From positions 248,001 through 312,000 of the forward strand of contig NZ_JBBPEV010000001.1 in assembly GCF_038069945.1 (NCBI RefSeq): DNA of 64,000 bases, written 5' to 3'. Under the pieces are notes generated by a model. It had not been told where the DNA came from and did no database searches. It saw nothing but the letters and a program-made list of their open reading frames with translations. This document shows positions 51,861-61,383 of the stretch, piece by piece. Position 1 is the stretch's first letter, and each line of letters starts with the position of its first letter. Made by a program: the position numbers and the translations under genes. This DNA comes from Aquabacterium sp. A3 (GTDB taxonomy: Bacteria > Pseudomonadota > Gammaproteobacteria > Burkholderiales > Burkholderiaceae_C).

Positions 51861-52820
51861 TCAGAACGGTGCGTCTTGACCGCGCTCATCCATCGTGTTG
51901 CTGTCGGTGCCTGCGCTGGGACGGGCACTGAGCCGACGACGCGATGAGGACGAGGATGCAGAAGCACCGTCGTCACCAGCGGCCAGATCCGCATCGGCGG
52001 CCGGCTCATCGGCAATCACACGGGTGTAAGGCGCCAGCGTCTTGACCAGTTGGCCGTAAATGCGCGGGTTGCCCGCCACGACTTCACGTTGATACAAAAA
52101 GTCAGGCTCACCCGTGAAGTTGCCCACCAGGCCACCGGCCTCGGTGATGATCAGCGCACCCGCGGCGACATCCCACGGGCTCAGACCCGTCTCGAAAAAC
52201 CCATCGTAATAGCCTGCCGCCACGTAGCACAGGTCCAAAGAGGCGGCGCCCGGGCGGCGCACGCCAGCACACTGCACCATCACTTCCTCGAACATCTTCA
52301 GGTAACGCTGAAAATTGTCGCCCTTGCGGAATGGGAAGCCCGTGCCAATCAGGCATTCAAGCATGCGCGTGCGCTTTGACACGCGGATGCGTCGATCGTT
52401 GAGGTAAGCGCCCTTGCCCTTGGAGGCATAAAACAGGTCATTGCGTGTGGGGTCGTACACCACCGCCTGCTGCAATTGCCCGCGAAATGCCAGCGCAATC
52501 GACACGGCGTACACCGGAAACCCATGGATGAAATTGGTGGTGCCGTCGAGCGGATCAATGATCCAGACGTACTCGCTGTTCTTGGCACCATGGCTGCGAC
52601 CCGACTCTTCAGCCAGGATGCCGTGACCCGGATAGGCTTCCAGGATGGTGGCGATGATGGTGTCCTCTGCCGCCTGGTCCACCTCGGTCACGAAGTCGTT
52701 GTGAGACTTGGCCGTCACGGTCAGGCGCTCGACGTCAAGCGAGGCCCGGTTGATGATCGCCCCAGCGGCGCGGGCCGCCTTGATGGCGATGTTGAGCATG
52801 GGATGCAGGGTTTGAGACAT
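51861..52820 (-). CDS. suhB: Inositol-1-monophosphatase SuhB-like, with C-terminal extension
   Basis: A 319-residue Mg-dependent phosphatase; E. coli SuhB also acts with the rRNA antitermination complex. The metal site is Glu71/Glu72, Asp89-Pro-Leu-Asp92-Gly-Thr ([11 protein letters not shown]) and [12 protein letters not shown] at 52820 ([10 protein letters not shown]) gives the normal start; the longer frame is basic and unlikely. The normal fold ends near residue 270; about 45 further residues (Ala/Asp-rich, then a serine run and RRR) form an unstructured tail not seen in E. coli SuhB. It is divergent from trmJ. Confidence 0.92.
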   Translation of the reverse strand: MSQTLHPMLNIAIKAARAAGAIINRASLDVERLTVTAKSHNDFVTEVDQAAEDTIIATILEAYPGHGILAEESGRSHGAKNSEYVWIIDPLDGTTNFIHGFPVYAVSIALAFRGQLQQAVVYDPTRNDLFYASKGKGAYLNDRRIRVSKRTRMLECLIGTGFPFRKGDNFQRYLKMFEEVMVQCAGVRRPGAASLDLCYVAAGYYDGFFETGLSPWDVAAGALIITEAGGLVGNFTGEPDFLYQREVVAGNPRIYGQLVKTLAPYTRVIADEPAADADLAAGDDGASASSSSSRRRLSARPSAGTDSNTMDERGQDAPF

Positions 52821-53012
52821 GGACGGGCCTTGAACCAGAAAGCGCCACAGCCGCCCGACCAGGGGGCGTCTGCAGACAAAAAACCGAACCAGAGAGCTGG
52901 CTGCACGGACATGCACCAGACGTCAGGCGAGGACGCAACGATGAACAAAGAGCGAGAATGGCGGATTGTATCCAAGCCTCAGCACTTTGTGCACGTTTTC
53001 CCTCACACAGGC

Positions 53013-53786
53013 ATGCAACCCACCCCACACGCCGGCACCTCATCTGTTCGACCGCCCGACCCCACCCGCTTCATCCTGATCGGCACCAGCCACCCGGGCA
53101 ATGTGGGTGCGGTGGCACGGGCCATGAAAGTCATGGGATTTCATGACCTGGTCCTGGTGCAGCCGCGCTTCCACGATGTGCTGGTGCACGAAGAGGCCAT
53201 TGCCATGGCCAGCGGCGCGGCCGACATCCTGGTTCGGGCACGCATCGTCAACTCGCTGTCGGAGGCGCTGGAGGGCGTCACACAAGCGGTCGCCACCGCC
53301 ATGACGCCCCGCGACTTCGGTCCGCCCACCCTTCAGCCCCGCGACGGACTGGCGGCCTTGGCGCGCGGCCCCGAAGGCCATCGGCTTGGCTTCGTGTTCG
53401 GCAGCGAACGCCACGGCATGGCCAATGAGGACGTGTACCAATGTCACGCGGTGCTCAGCATCCCGACGGCGCCAGACTATGGATCATTGAACCTGGCCCA
53501 GGCGGTGCAGGTGGTGGCTTATGAATGGCGTCAGGCGCTGGGTGGGTTTGAGGTGGTGTCCCGAACACCCAACCCCGCCTTGGCCGATGGCGCGGCCGTG
53601 CAAGGGGTGCTGAACCATTGGGCGCAAGTCCTGGAGGCCACCGGGTTCCTGGACCCGCAGACACCCAAGAAGCTGCTGCCCAGGCTTCACCAACTGCTCA
53701 ACCGCGCCGCCCTGCGTGTCGAAGAGGTGCACATCCTCAGGGGCATGGCGAAATCCATTCTTGACCATGGCAAGGACCGGGGCTGA
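53013..53786 (+). CDS. trmJ: tRNA (cytidine/uridine-2'-O-)-methyltransferase TrmJ
   Basis: A 257-residue SPOUT methyltransferase that methylates the 2'-OH at tRNA position 32. SHPGNVGAVARAMKVMGF, FVFGSERHGMAN and PDYGSLNLAQAVQVVAYE are the SPOUT/TrmJ signatures that build the knotted SAM site. ATG at 53013 was chosen near the conserved RFILIGTSHPGN; the much longer open frame upstream overlaps suhB and was rejected. It sits between suhB and cysE, the usual betaproteobacterial order. Confidence 0.93.
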   Translation: MQPTPHAGTSSVRPPDPTRFILIGTSHPGNVGAVARAMKVMGFHDLVLVQPRFHDVLVHEEAIAMASGAADILVRARIVNSLSEALEGVTQAVATAMTPRDFGPPTLQPRDGLAALARGPEGHRLGFVFGSERHGMANEDVYQCHAVLSIPTAPDYGSLNLAQAVQVVAYEWRQALGGFEVVSRTPNPALADGAAVQGVLNHWAQVLEATGFLDPQTPKKLLPRLHQLLNRAALRVEEVHILRGMAKSILDHGKDRG

Positions 53787-53853
53787 GGCCTGCGCGGCCG
53801 ACGCGCTCGCCCCCCGCCGGTACACTCGCACCCTCTAGCCTTTGCATAGCCTC

Positions 53854-54654
53854 ATGTTCTTTGCCCGTTTGCGAGAAGACATCGCCTGCATCCTTGAGCG
53901 TGATCCCGCCGCACGCACGGCCTGGGAGGTGCTGACGTGCTATCCCGGGCTGCACGCCCTGGGATTCCATCGCGCTGCCCACTGGTGCTGGACCCATGGC
54001 CTGAAGTGGCTGGGCAGATGGATTTCCCATTGGGGGCGCTTCCTCACAGGCATCGAGATCCATCCTGGGGCTCGGGTCGGCAGGCGCGTGTTCATCGACC
54101 ATGGCATGGGCGTGGTCGTGGGCGAAACCGCAGAGATCGGCGACGACTGCACCATTTACCAAGGTGTCACTCTCGGGGGCACGTCGCTGTCCAAAGGGGC
54201 CAAACGGCATCCCACCTTGGGTCGCGGGGTGATCGTGGGGGCCAACGCTCAGGTGCTGGGTGGTTTCACCGTGGGCGATGGCGCGCGGGTGGGCTCGAAC
54301 GCGGTGGTGACCAAACCGGTGCCCCCCAATGCAACGGCCGTGGGCAACCCTGCGCGCATCATCGTGGCCAAGCAGCAGGTGCTGGACGAGAAGCAGGCCG
54401 AACGCGAAGCCGTGGCGGCCCGCATGGGCTTTTCAGCCTATGGCGTGACAGAGGGCGATGATCCGCTGTCCCAGGCCCTGCGAGGGCTCATTGACCACGC
54501 TGCGGGGCACGAGCATCAAATTGCGCAACTGTGGCGGGCCGTCGAAAAACTGGCCTCTTGTGCGGAAAGTGAACTGGGCCGTGACTGCATGCCAGACGAC
54601 GCCCGCACCACCGAACAGTTTGACGCGGATGGCCTCAACCGATTGGTGAAGTAG
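53854..54654 (+). CDS. cysE: Serine O-acetyltransferase
   Basis: Makes O-acetylserine for cysteine synthesis. The 266-residue protein has the N-terminal helical SATase region and a hexapeptide beta-helix with [29 protein letters not shown] and GVTLGGTS, containing the catalytic His/Asp. The C-terminal tail of about 90 residues is longer than the minimal form and could carry the cysteine synthase-binding end. ATG at 53854 fits the family; the TTG at 53842 was not used. Confidence 0.94.
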   Translation: MFFARLREDIACILERDPAARTAWEVLTCYPGLHALGFHRAAHWCWTHGLKWLGRWISHWGRFLTGIEIHPGARVGRRVFIDHGMGVVVGETAEIGDDCTIYQGVTLGGTSLSKGAKRHPTLGRGVIVGANAQVLGGFTVGDGARVGSNAVVTKPVPPNATAVGNPARIIVAKQQVLDEKQAEREAVAARMGFSAYGVTEGDDPLSQALRGLIDHAAGHEHQIAQLWRAVEKLASCAESELGRDCMPDDARTTEQFDADGLNRLVK

Positions 54655-54701
54655 GCGCCCAGCTGGGTTTCAGTGTGTAAAGCCCCCCTGAGCCCGCCCA
54701 T

Positions 54702-54721
54702 AAACATTTGCACAAATGTAT
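54702..54721. promoter_or_regulatory. Near-palindromic motif upstream of the SH3 gene
   Basis: ACATTTG-CA-CAAATGT is an inverted repeat with 7-bp arms. Its reverse complement contains ATTTGTGCAAATGTTT, identical over 16 bases to the site upstream of ggpPS at 19092-19107. It lies 74 bp before the SH3 gene start. Confidence 0.6.
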
Positions 54722-54794
54722 CATCGTGGGCATGTCGTTCATCTGCGGCATGGGCCACGCCGTGGGCCAGCGCCGCGCTCACTCAGGAGCCTAC

Positions 54795-55247
54795 ATGCCA
54801 CTGGCACGAGCCGCACTCACCGCATTGATCATGGCCGCCACCTTGCTGAGCGGCCCCCAGGCCCACGCGGCCGAGCGAGTGAGCATTTCCAGGGACCAGG
54901 TCAACCTGCGATCCGGTCCAGGCACCAACCACCCTGCAGAATGGGTGTTGTCCAAAGGCTACCCCTTGCAGGTGGTCCAGCGTCGGGGCTCGTGGCTGAA
55001 GGTGCGCGATTTTGAAGGTGATCAGGGCTGGGTGTACCGATCACTCACCAACAAGACTCCCCACCACGTGGTCAAGGCCGAACGTGCCAACCTGCGCAAA
55101 GGCCCCGGCACCCAACACGCGCGCATCACCACCTTGAACCAGGGCGAGGTGCTGCGCACACGCCAAAAAACAGCGCGCTGGGTGAAGGTGGAGACCACCG
55201 ATGGGCTGTCAGGCTGGGTGGCGCGTTCCCTGCTGTGGGGCTGGTGA
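54795..55247 (+). CDS. Secreted protein with two bacterial SH3 domains
   Basis: A 150-residue exported protein. The signal peptide (ARAALTALIMAATLLSGPQAHA) is followed by two SH3b domains with the VNLRSGPG (about residue 40) and ANLRKGPG (about 100) hallmarks and GWVYRSL / GWVARSL ends. Such domains bind peptidoglycan or proteins in the periplasm. AGGAG seven bases before ATG 54795 sets the start; upstream ATGs overlap the palindromic motif. Confidence 0.85.
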   Translation: MPLARAALTALIMAATLLSGPQAHAAERVSISRDQVNLRSGPGTNHPAEWVLSKGYPLQVVQRRGSWLKVRDFEGDQGWVYRSLTNKTPHHVVKAERANLRKGPGTQHARITTLNQGEVLRTRQKTARWVKVETTDGLSGWVARSLLWGW

Positions 55248-55275
55248 GTCCCGTCAGGCGCTCGGCCATTCAAGA

Positions 55276-56058
55276 TCAGGCCAGCAGGTAGCCGCCATCC
55301 ACGTTGAGGCAGGTGCCCGTGGTGTAACTGGCGGCATCCGAGGCCAGGTACAGCACCGCACCGGCCATCTCTGAAGGATCGGCCACACGGTTCATTGGCA
55401 CATGGGCCAGCACGGTCTTGAGGATCATCTCGTTGGCGGTCAGCGCCGAGGCGAACTTGGTGTCGGTGGCCCCTGGCAACAAGGCGTTCACACGCACTTT
55501 CAAAGGTGCACACTCTTTGGCAAACGCGTGCGTCATCGAGATCACTGCCGCCTTGGTGATGGAGTAAATGCCTTGGGCCATGCCAGGGATCACGCCATTG
55601 ACCGATGCCACATTGATGATGGAGCCGCCGCCTTGCCTGGCCATCAGCTTGGCGCCACGGGCGCACATGAAGAAATAACCACGGATGTTGACATCCACCG
55701 TCTTCTGGAAAGCGCCCAGGTCGGTGTCGGTGATGTGGCCAAAGTATGGGTTGGTGGCAGCATTGTTGACCAGGATGTCCAGCCGACCAAACTCTTTGTC
55801 AATGGCCTCAAACGTCGCGTCGATCTGCGCCATCTCGCCAATGTGGCAGGCCAGCACCGAGGCCTTTCCGCCAGCCGCGCGAATGGAGGCAGCCACGGCT
55901 TCGCAAGGCTCTGCCTTGCGGCTGGAAATGATGACGTGAGCGCCTTGGGCGGCCAGCAAACGCGCAACGGCCTCACCAATGCCGCGGCTCGATCCAGTGA
56001 CCAGCGCGACCTTGCCGGTCAGGTCAAACGGGTTGCTCAGATTCAGTGTGTTGCTCAT
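55276..56058 (-). CDS. Short-chain dehydrogenase/reductase
   Basis: A 260-residue classical SDR: TGSSRGIG cofactor loop, NNAATNP, catalytic Ser in NVASVNG and Tyr-x-x-x-Lys in YSITKAA, then TGTCLNVDGG at the end. It follows an APH-like kinase gene by 23 bp; this pair occurs with acyl-CoA dehydrogenases and fatty-acid/branched substrates in many proteobacteria. The substrate is probably a hydroxyacyl compound, not proven. ATG at 56058 starts the conserved domain about 13 residues earlier. Confidence 0.85.
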   Translation of the reverse strand: MSNTLNLSNPFDLTGKVALVTGSSRGIGEAVARLLAAQGAHVIISSRKAEPCEAVAASIRAAGGKASVLACHIGEMAQIDATFEAIDKEFGRLDILVNNAATNPYFGHITDTDLGAFQKTVDVNIRGYFFMCARGAKLMARQGGGSIINVASVNGVIPGMAQGIYSITKAAVISMTHAFAKECAPLKVRVNALLPGATDTKFASALTANEMILKTVLAHVPMNRVADPSEMAGAVLYLASDAASYTTGTCLNVDGGYLLA

Positions 56059-56081
56059 GGTATCGGGTTGACTGGTGGGTG

Positions 56082-57167
56082 TCACAGCGTCGACTGGGCG
56101 ATGATGCCCAGGCACCGTTGCTCCAGGTAACTCACAAACGGGCCAAAGGTGGCGAAGACAGGGTTGCGGGCGTGGCCTTCCTTGAATCGCTTGTAAATCT
56201 GCTGCGCAATGCCGGCCAGTCGGAACAGGCCATACACCGTGTAGAAGTCAAAGTTGTCCACGCTGAAACCGGTCTTTTCGGCGTAATACCGGATCACCTC
56301 TTCCCGCGTGAGCATGCCTTTGGCATTGGTGGGTTGGCGTCGCGAACCCTTCATGAACATGTCGTCGTCGGCCTGAACCCAATACGCCAGTGAGCTGCCC
56401 AGGTCCATCAGCGGGTCACCCAAGGTGGCCATTTCCCAATCCAGCACCCCAATGACATTCAACGGATCGCTCACATCGAGCACGACGTTGTCAAACCGGA
56501 AGTCGTTGTGAATGAGCCGGATGGCCACTTCCTGCGCTGGCTGCTTGGCAGCCAGCCACGCCATCACCGACTCAAAATCACCGACATCGTCGGTACGGGC
56601 TGCTCGGTAGCGCTTGGTCCAGCCCTCCACCTGGCGTGCGACATAGCCCTCGCCCTTGCCCAGCGTGTCGAGGCCGGCGGCCTTGGGGTCCAGCTTGTGC
56701 AGGTCAATCAAGGTGTCAAGCACATTGAGGCACAACTGACGAGTCTTGGGCTCGTCCAACCCCAACTCGGGCGAGAGGTTCTGACGTGGAATGTTGCCCA
56801 CCAGTCGCTCCATCACGTAGAAAGGCGCACCGATCACGCTGGCGTCTTCGCAGATGGCGTGGATGACCGGCACCCTGGGGTAGACCGGCTTGAGCTTGCG
56901 CATGATCTCGGCCTCGCGAACGACGTCGTGGGCCGACTTGGCAATGTGCCCAAAAGGCGGGCGACGCAGGATCAGGTCGACGTTGGCGTAACTCAGCAAG
57001 TACGTGAGGTTCGAGGCGCCGCCGGGGAACTGCTTGAGCCCAGGCTCACCCTCCAGGTTCAGCCCCTGCCCCAGCAGGAAGGCCGTGACCTTCGTGACGT
57101 CCAGCTCTTCGCCACTGCGCACCTGCACGGCCTGGTCAATCAATGTGTTGTTGTCTGATTCGCTCAC
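56082..57167 (-). CDS. APH-like phosphotransferase (acyl-CoA metabolism type)
   Basis: A 361-residue aminoglycoside-phosphotransferase-fold kinase of the group homologous to the N-terminal part of ACAD10. The Brenner-type loop is LIHNDFRFDNVV and the metal motif is VIGVLDWEMATLGDP; the N-terminal part has FPGGASNLTYLL. In this family the acceptor is thought to be a hydroxyacyl-CoA or similar intermediate. It is the first gene of a two-gene operon with the SDR. Confidence 0.85.
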   Translation of the reverse strand: MSESDNNTLIDQAVQVRSGEELDVTKVTAFLLGQGLNLEGEPGLKQFPGGASNLTYLLSYANVDLILRRPPFGHIAKSAHDVVREAEIMRKLKPVYPRVPVIHAICEDASVIGAPFYVMERLVGNIPRQNLSPELGLDEPKTRQLCLNVLDTLIDLHKLDPKAAGLDTLGKGEGYVARQVEGWTKRYRAARTDDVGDFESVMAWLAAKQPAQEVAIRLIHNDFRFDNVVLDVSDPLNVIGVLDWEMATLGDPLMDLGSSLAYWVQADDDMFMKGSRRQPTNAKGMLTREEVIRYYAEKTGFSVDNFDFYTVYGLFRLAGIAQQIYKRFKEGHARNPVFATFGPFVSYLEQRCLGIIAQSTL

Positions 57168-57308
57168 GCGATGTCTCCTGATGCAATGCCTGCTCCAAGT
57201 CAGGGCAATTGATACGTCAAGTTTAGGCAGACCACAACAGATGAATCAAATGCAGGCTTCGAATCCAAACACATTCACAAAATGAATAGTCAAAAGGCGA
57301 CGTTCAGC
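57168..57308. other. Intergenic region upstream of the APH-like kinase gene
   Basis: 141 bp. It contains an AT-rich inverted repeat ATTCA-CAAAA-TGAAT (57273-57287) and TTGA-TACG-TCAA about 45 bp before the start codon. Either could be an operator for the kinase-SDR operon, but the arms are short. Confidence 0.3.
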
Positions 57309-57908
57309 TCACGTGCTCACGACACGGCGCGCCGACTTTGGCCGGAACGCCTCACACACCCGGTCATCGGTTTCCAGATAGGGGCCGCCGAGCAAGTCAA
57401 TGCAATAAGGCACCGCCGCGAAAATCCCGGGCACGATGTTGCGCCCTTCGGCATCCCGCAGCCCTTCCAATGTCTCTGCGATCGACTTGGGTTGACCCGG
57501 CAGGTTGAGGATCAGGGCTTGTTTGCGAATGACCGCCGTTTGCCTCGACAAGATCGCCGTGGGCACAAACCGCAGGCTGATCTGGCGCATCTGCTCGCCG
57601 AAACCCGGCATTTCCCGGTCGGCCACATCCCGCGTGGCCTCGGGCGTCACATCGCGGGGGGCCGGGCCCGTGCCACCGGTGGTCAACACCAAATGGCACC
57701 CCTCGTCATCCACCAACGCGCGCAAGGTGTCGGCGATCAGTGAGCGCTCGTCGGCAATCAACCGCGGCACCCAGGTGATGGGATTCTTGATGGCGCGCCC
57801 CAGCCAATCTTGCAACGCCGGCAGCCCTTTGTCTTCGTACACCCCAGTGCTGGCACGATCGCTGATGGAGACCACACCAACGCGCACCGGCTCGTAGACA
57901 GCGCTCAT
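57309..57908 (-). CDS. mogA: Molybdopterin adenylyltransferase MogA
   Basis: Activates molybdopterin with AMP before molybdate insertion. The 199-residue protein has VGVVSISDRAS at the start, LTTGGTGPAPRDVTPEA in the nucleotide site and LPGQPKS. It overlaps the darP stop by 4 bp (ATGA), so the two genes are cotranscribed. Together with moaA-mobA it is one of three separate Moco genes in the window. Confidence 0.93.
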   Translation of the reverse strand: MSAVYEPVRVGVVSISDRASTGVYEDKGLPALQDWLGRAIKNPITWVPRLIADERSLIADTLRALVDDEGCHLVLTTGGTGPAPRDVTPEATRDVADREMPGFGEQMRQISLRFVPTAILSRQTAVIRKQALILNLPGQPKSIAETLEGLRDAEGRNIVPGIFAAVPYCIDLLGGPYLETDDRVCEAFRPKSARRVVST

Positions 57909-58501
57909 GACTCATCAACCTCCCCATCTGAAAGGGGTGCTGCATCCGGCGCACGTGCCTGGGCCTGAGCTTGGGCCTGCGCCTCCTTGATGAACTGGAA
58001 CAACTCGCGATACGCCCGGCCATTGCGCTGCTCCGGTGTGGCGGCGGCGTCTTTGCGAGCGTTGCGTATCAGGGTGCGCAATCTCTGTACATCGCAGTCT
58101 GGGTGCACTTCCAGCCAGCGCCCCAGTGCATCCTTGTCTTCGCTGATCAGGTCGGCGCGCCAGCGTTCGGCCTGGTGAAGCGCCAGGGCATTGCGCGCAT
58201 GGCCCAACTCGAACGCGGCGACGGCCTCACGCAGAGGTTCGGGGTCTGCATCGCGCATCAACTTGCCAATGAACTGCATCTGGCGGCGGCGGCCTTCGCC
58301 GAGCTTCATTTTCTTGCAGTCCAGGATGGCCTCCCTCAGCCGATCCGGCATGGCCAGGTCATTCAGATGGCTGTCCGGTAGCGTCAGCAGTTGCTCTCCC
58401 AGGCTTTGCAAGGCGTGACTTTCACGCTTGAGCGCGCTACGGCTGGGGCGGCCGCCGTCGTCGTCGACAGCGAGTACAGGGGGTTGATGTGATCGGTTCA
58501 T
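57905..58501 (-). CDS. darP: Ribosome-associated protein DarP (YjgA, DUF615)
   Basis: A 198-residue DUF615 protein, a 50S assembly factor in E. coli. Family parts are SRSALKRESHALQSLGEQLLTLP and LREAILDCKKMKLGEGRRRQMQFIGKLMR. The C-terminus carries a short (Gln-Ala) repeat, AQAQAQAQARAP, encoded by imperfect tandem DNA. It is divergent from pmbA, with 66 bp between the start codons. Confidence 0.93.
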   Translation of the reverse strand: MNRSHQPPVLAVDDDGGRPSRSALKRESHALQSLGEQLLTLPDSHLNDLAMPDRLREAILDCKKMKLGEGRRRQMQFIGKLMRDADPEPLREAVAAFELGHARNALALHQAERWRADLISEDKDALGRWLEVHPDCDVQRLRTLIRNARKDAAATPEQRNGRAYRELFQFIKEAQAQAQAQARAPDAAPLSDGEVDES

Positions 58502-58567
58502 GGCCTCGCTATGATACGGGGGCCCGTGTGGGCGCCTCTCAACCCGAAGGCCTTGCGCCTGATTTTC

Positions 58568-59974
58568 ATGGCCACCACTTCTCGCACGCCCTCCTCCAAG
58601 AACACCAGCGCCAAAGCGCATGATGGCTTTGCCTACAGTCAAGCCGATTTTCAGCAACTGATTGAAGACGCGCTGGGCCTGGCTCGCACCTTGGGGGCCA
58701 CCGATGCAGCCGCCGAAGTGTCCGAAGGCGTTGGGCTGTCGGTGTCGGTGCGCAAGGGCAAACTGGAAAACGTTGAACGCAACCGCGACAAAACCATTGG
58801 CGTGACCGTTTATGTGGGGCAGCGCCGCGGCAATGCCAGCACGTCCGACTTCTCTGCGCAGGCCCTGGAGCAAACCGTGCGGGCGGCCTATGACATCGCC
58901 CGATACACCGCAGAAGACCCAGCCGCCGGTCTGCCCTCGCCAGACGATCTCGCCATGGGCCGGGCGGCGCGGCGCGATCTGGACCTCTTCCACCCCTGGG
59001 CCGTGGACGCCGAAGCCGCTGCCGATCTGGCTCGGCGATGCGAAGATGCCGCCTTGGTCGTCGATCCGCGCATCACCAACTCCGAAGGTGCGGGCGTTTC
59101 GGCCCAGCAGTCGCATTTTTTTGCGGGCAACACGGCCGGTTTCAGGGGTGGGTACGCCAGCTCTCGGCATTCCTTGTCGGTTTCACCCATCGCCGGCCGG
59201 GGCAAAGACATGCAACGCGACTTCTGGTACAGCTCCGAGCGCGATGCACGCGACATGGCCCGTCCGGAAGCGGTCGGTCGCTATGCGGCCGAGCGCGCAC
59301 TGGCTCGGCTCAAGTCTCGCAAGATCGCCACGTGCGAGGTGCCCGTGCTGTTCGAGAACACCTTGGCAGCGGGCTTGCTGGGCGCCTACGTCCAGGCCAC
59401 CAGTGGTGGCGCTTTGTACCGCAAGGCCACCTTCTTGCTGGACAGCCTGGGACAGCCCATTTTCCCCAAGCACATCGATGTGCTTGAAGATCCACACATC
59501 CTCAAGGGCAAAGGCAGCGCACCGTTCGACGATGAGGGCGTGCTCACCCGCAAGCGCCGGGTGGTCAAGCAGGGCGTGGTTCAAGGCTACTTTTTGTCCA
59601 GTTATTCGGCTCGCAAGTTGGGCATGCGCACCACAGGTCACGCCGGTGGCTCGCAAAACCTGACCATGACCAGCCGGCTGACCGATCCCAAAGACAACCT
59701 CAAAGCCATGCTGAAGAAGCTGGGCACGGGCCTGTTCGTGACGGAGCTGATGGGACAAGGTGTCAACTACGTCACAGGTGATTACTCTCGTGGCGCGGCC
59801 GGCTACTGGGTTGAAAATGGGGTCATTCAGTACCCGGTGCACGAAATCACCATCGCCGGGCATCTGGGCGAGATGTTCCGCCAGATCGTGGCGATTGGCG
59901 CCGACGCCTACACCTACGGCAGCAAGACCGTGGGGTCGGTGCTGATCGAGCGCATGAAGGTGGCGGGGCATTGA
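58568..59974 (+). CDS. pmbA: Metalloprotease PmbA/TldE
   Basis: The TldE half of the TldD/TldE heterodimer that degrades peptides and matures microcins. The 468-residue protein shows SVRKGKLENVERNRDKTIGV, GYFLSSYSARKLGMRTTGHAGG, and VTELMGQGVNYVTGDYSRGAAGYWVENG, all family hallmarks. TldE lacks the HExxxH site of TldD, as here. TldD is not in the window. ATG at 58568 is preferred over the longer frame beginning inside the promoter region. Confidence 0.94.
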   Translation: MATTSRTPSSKNTSAKAHDGFAYSQADFQQLIEDALGLARTLGATDAAAEVSEGVGLSVSVRKGKLENVERNRDKTIGVTVYVGQRRGNASTSDFSAQALEQTVRAAYDIARYTAEDPAAGLPSPDDLAMGRAARRDLDLFHPWAVDAEAAADLARRCEDAALVVDPRITNSEGAGVSAQQSHFFAGNTAGFRGGYASSRHSLSVSPIAGRGKDMQRDFWYSSERDARDMARPEAVGRYAAERALARLKSRKIATCEVPVLFENTLAAGLLGAYVQATSGGALYRKATFLLDSLGQPIFPKHIDVLEDPHILKGKGSAPFDDEGVLTRKRRVVKQGVVQGYFLSSYSARKLGMRTTGHAGGSQNLTMTSRLTDPKDNLKAMLKKLGTGLFVTELMGQGVNYVTGDYSRGAAGYWVENGVIQYPVHEITIAGHLGEMFRQIVAIGADAYTYGSKTVGSVLIERMKVAGH

Positions 59975-59999
59975 ACAGACACAGGCAGGAGAACCCTTG

Positions 60000-61082
60000 A
60001 TGCAACGCCGCTCATTCATTCATCACGCCGGTATGGCCGGCATTCTGACCGCAGGCACTGCACCTGCGGTGGTTCACGCTCAAACGCAACTGCGCTGGCG
60101 CCTGGCCTCCAGTTTCCCCAAGTCTCTGGACACCATCTACGGAGCGGCCGAAGTCTTCTCGCAGAAGGTCTCCGAGATGTCTGGCGGAAAGTTCCAGATC
60201 TCCATCCACGCCGGGGGCGAGCTGATGCCCCCGTTCGGTGTGGTCGATGGGGTGCAAAAAGGCACCGTGGAGATGGCGCACACTGCGCCCTATTACTTTG
60301 TGGGCAAAGACGAAACCTTTGCCATCGGCTGCACCATCCCCTTTGGCTTGAACTCGCGGCAGATGTCGGCATGGATGTACGAAGGCAATGGCCTGAAGCT
60401 GATGCGCGAGTTCTATGCCAAGTACGACATCATCAATTTCCCGGGGGGCAACACCGGCGCCCAGATGGGCGGCTGGTACCGCAAGCCCGTGAAGAGCCTG
60501 GCGGACATGAAAGGCCTGAAGATCCGCATTGGCGGATTTGCGGGCAAGGTGGTCGAGCGCCTGGGGGCCGTCCCCCAGAACCTGCCTGGCGGGGAAATCT
60601 ATCAAGCCCTCGAGAAGGGCACCATCGACGCCGCTGAATGGGTGGGGCCCTACGACGATCAAAAACTGGGGTTTCACAAGGTGGCGCCGTATTACCACTT
60701 CCCAGGCTGGTGGGAAGGCGGCCCCCAGCTCGACTTCTACATCAATGCCAAGGCATTCAACAGCCTGAGCAGCGAGTACAAGGCCATGATCGAGGCCGCC
60801 GCCTCGCACGCCCATGTCGAGATGCAGGCGCGATACGACGCGCGCAATCCCGCTGCGCTCAAGCAATTGGTGGCCGCCAAGACCAAGCTGGTGCAATTCC
60901 CGAAACCGGTGCTGGACGCAGCTTTCAAGGCCTCCATGGACATCTACGGCGAGCTCAATGAGAAGAACCCGGCATGGCGCAAGGTGTACAGCGACTACGC
61001 CAAGTTCCGAGCCGACCAGAACATGTGGTTCCGCTTCACCGAGGCCACCTACGATCGCTACCTTCAGGCAGCCAAGCTCTGA
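60000..61082 (+). CDS. TRAP transporter solute-binding protein (DctP/TakP-like)
   Basis: A 360-residue periplasmic binding protein. The start MQRRSFIHHAG with a hydrophobic h-region and AVVHA cleavage site looks like a Tat signal. The mature part begins LRWRLASSFPKSLDTIYGAAEVFSQKV, and GLKIRIGGFAGKVVERLGAVPQNLPGGEIYQALEKGTIDAAEWVGPYDD is the substrate-binding core of the TakP (2-oxo-acid) type. The essential DctQ/DctM permease genes are not in the window, so it is an orphan here. ATG at 60000 preferred over the TTG just before it. Confidence 0.88.
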   Translation: MQRRSFIHHAGMAGILTAGTAPAVVHAQTQLRWRLASSFPKSLDTIYGAAEVFSQKVSEMSGGKFQISIHAGGELMPPFGVVDGVQKGTVEMAHTAPYYFVGKDETFAIGCTIPFGLNSRQMSAWMYEGNGLKLMREFYAKYDIINFPGGNTGAQMGGWYRKPVKSLADMKGLKIRIGGFAGKVVERLGAVPQNLPGGEIYQALEKGTIDAAEWVGPYDDQKLGFHKVAPYYHFPGWWEGGPQLDFYINAKAFNSLSSEYKAMIEAAASHAHVEMQARYDARNPAALKQLVAAKTKLVQFPKPVLDAAFKASMDIYGELNEKNPAWRKVYSDYAKFRADQNMWFRFTEATYDRYLQAAKL

Positions 61083-61111
61083 TGCCCGTGCGCCGGATGT
61101 GACAGACACCC

Positions 61112-61378
61112 ATGAAAGAAGAACACCTTCGTGTCGTGGGCTGGATCGCCTCGATCACGGCCATCCTGATGTTCGTGTCTTACGCGGATCAGATCAGGTT
61201 GAACCTGTCAGGGCATCCGGGCTCTGTCTGGCAGCCCGCTGCCACGGTGCTGAACTGCGTCTTGTGGACCACGTATGCATTGGCCAGACCGCGCAAGGAC
61301 TGGCCCATCGCAGCGGCCAACATCCCGGGCATTGCCTTGGGCCTGGCTGCCTTGGTGACCGCCATCCGCCCCGCTTGA
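61112..61378 (+). CDS. SemiSWEET-like small membrane protein
   Basis: An 88-residue protein with three hydrophobic segments and the SemiSWEET/PQ-loop layout: GWIASITAILMFVSYADQI (helix 1), WQPAATVLNCVLWTTYALARPRKDWPI (helix 2 with the Trp/Tyr pattern) and AANIPGIALGLAALVTAI (helix 3). Members dimerise to carry sugars. The sugar-pocket Asn of helix 3 (AAN) is present. It follows the TRAP gene by 29 bp and may share its transcript. Confidence 0.75.
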   Translation: MKEEHLRVVGWIASITAILMFVSYADQIRLNLSGHPGSVWQPAATVLNCVLWTTYALARPRKDWPIAAANIPGIALGLAALVTAIRPA

Positions 61379-61383
61379 GCGGG

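Noticed and set aside
52476..53012. Long in-frame extension of trmJ across suhB
   Set aside because: It lies opposite the conserved suhB gene and the encoded sequence is not TrmJ-like; homology begins close to the ATG at 53013.
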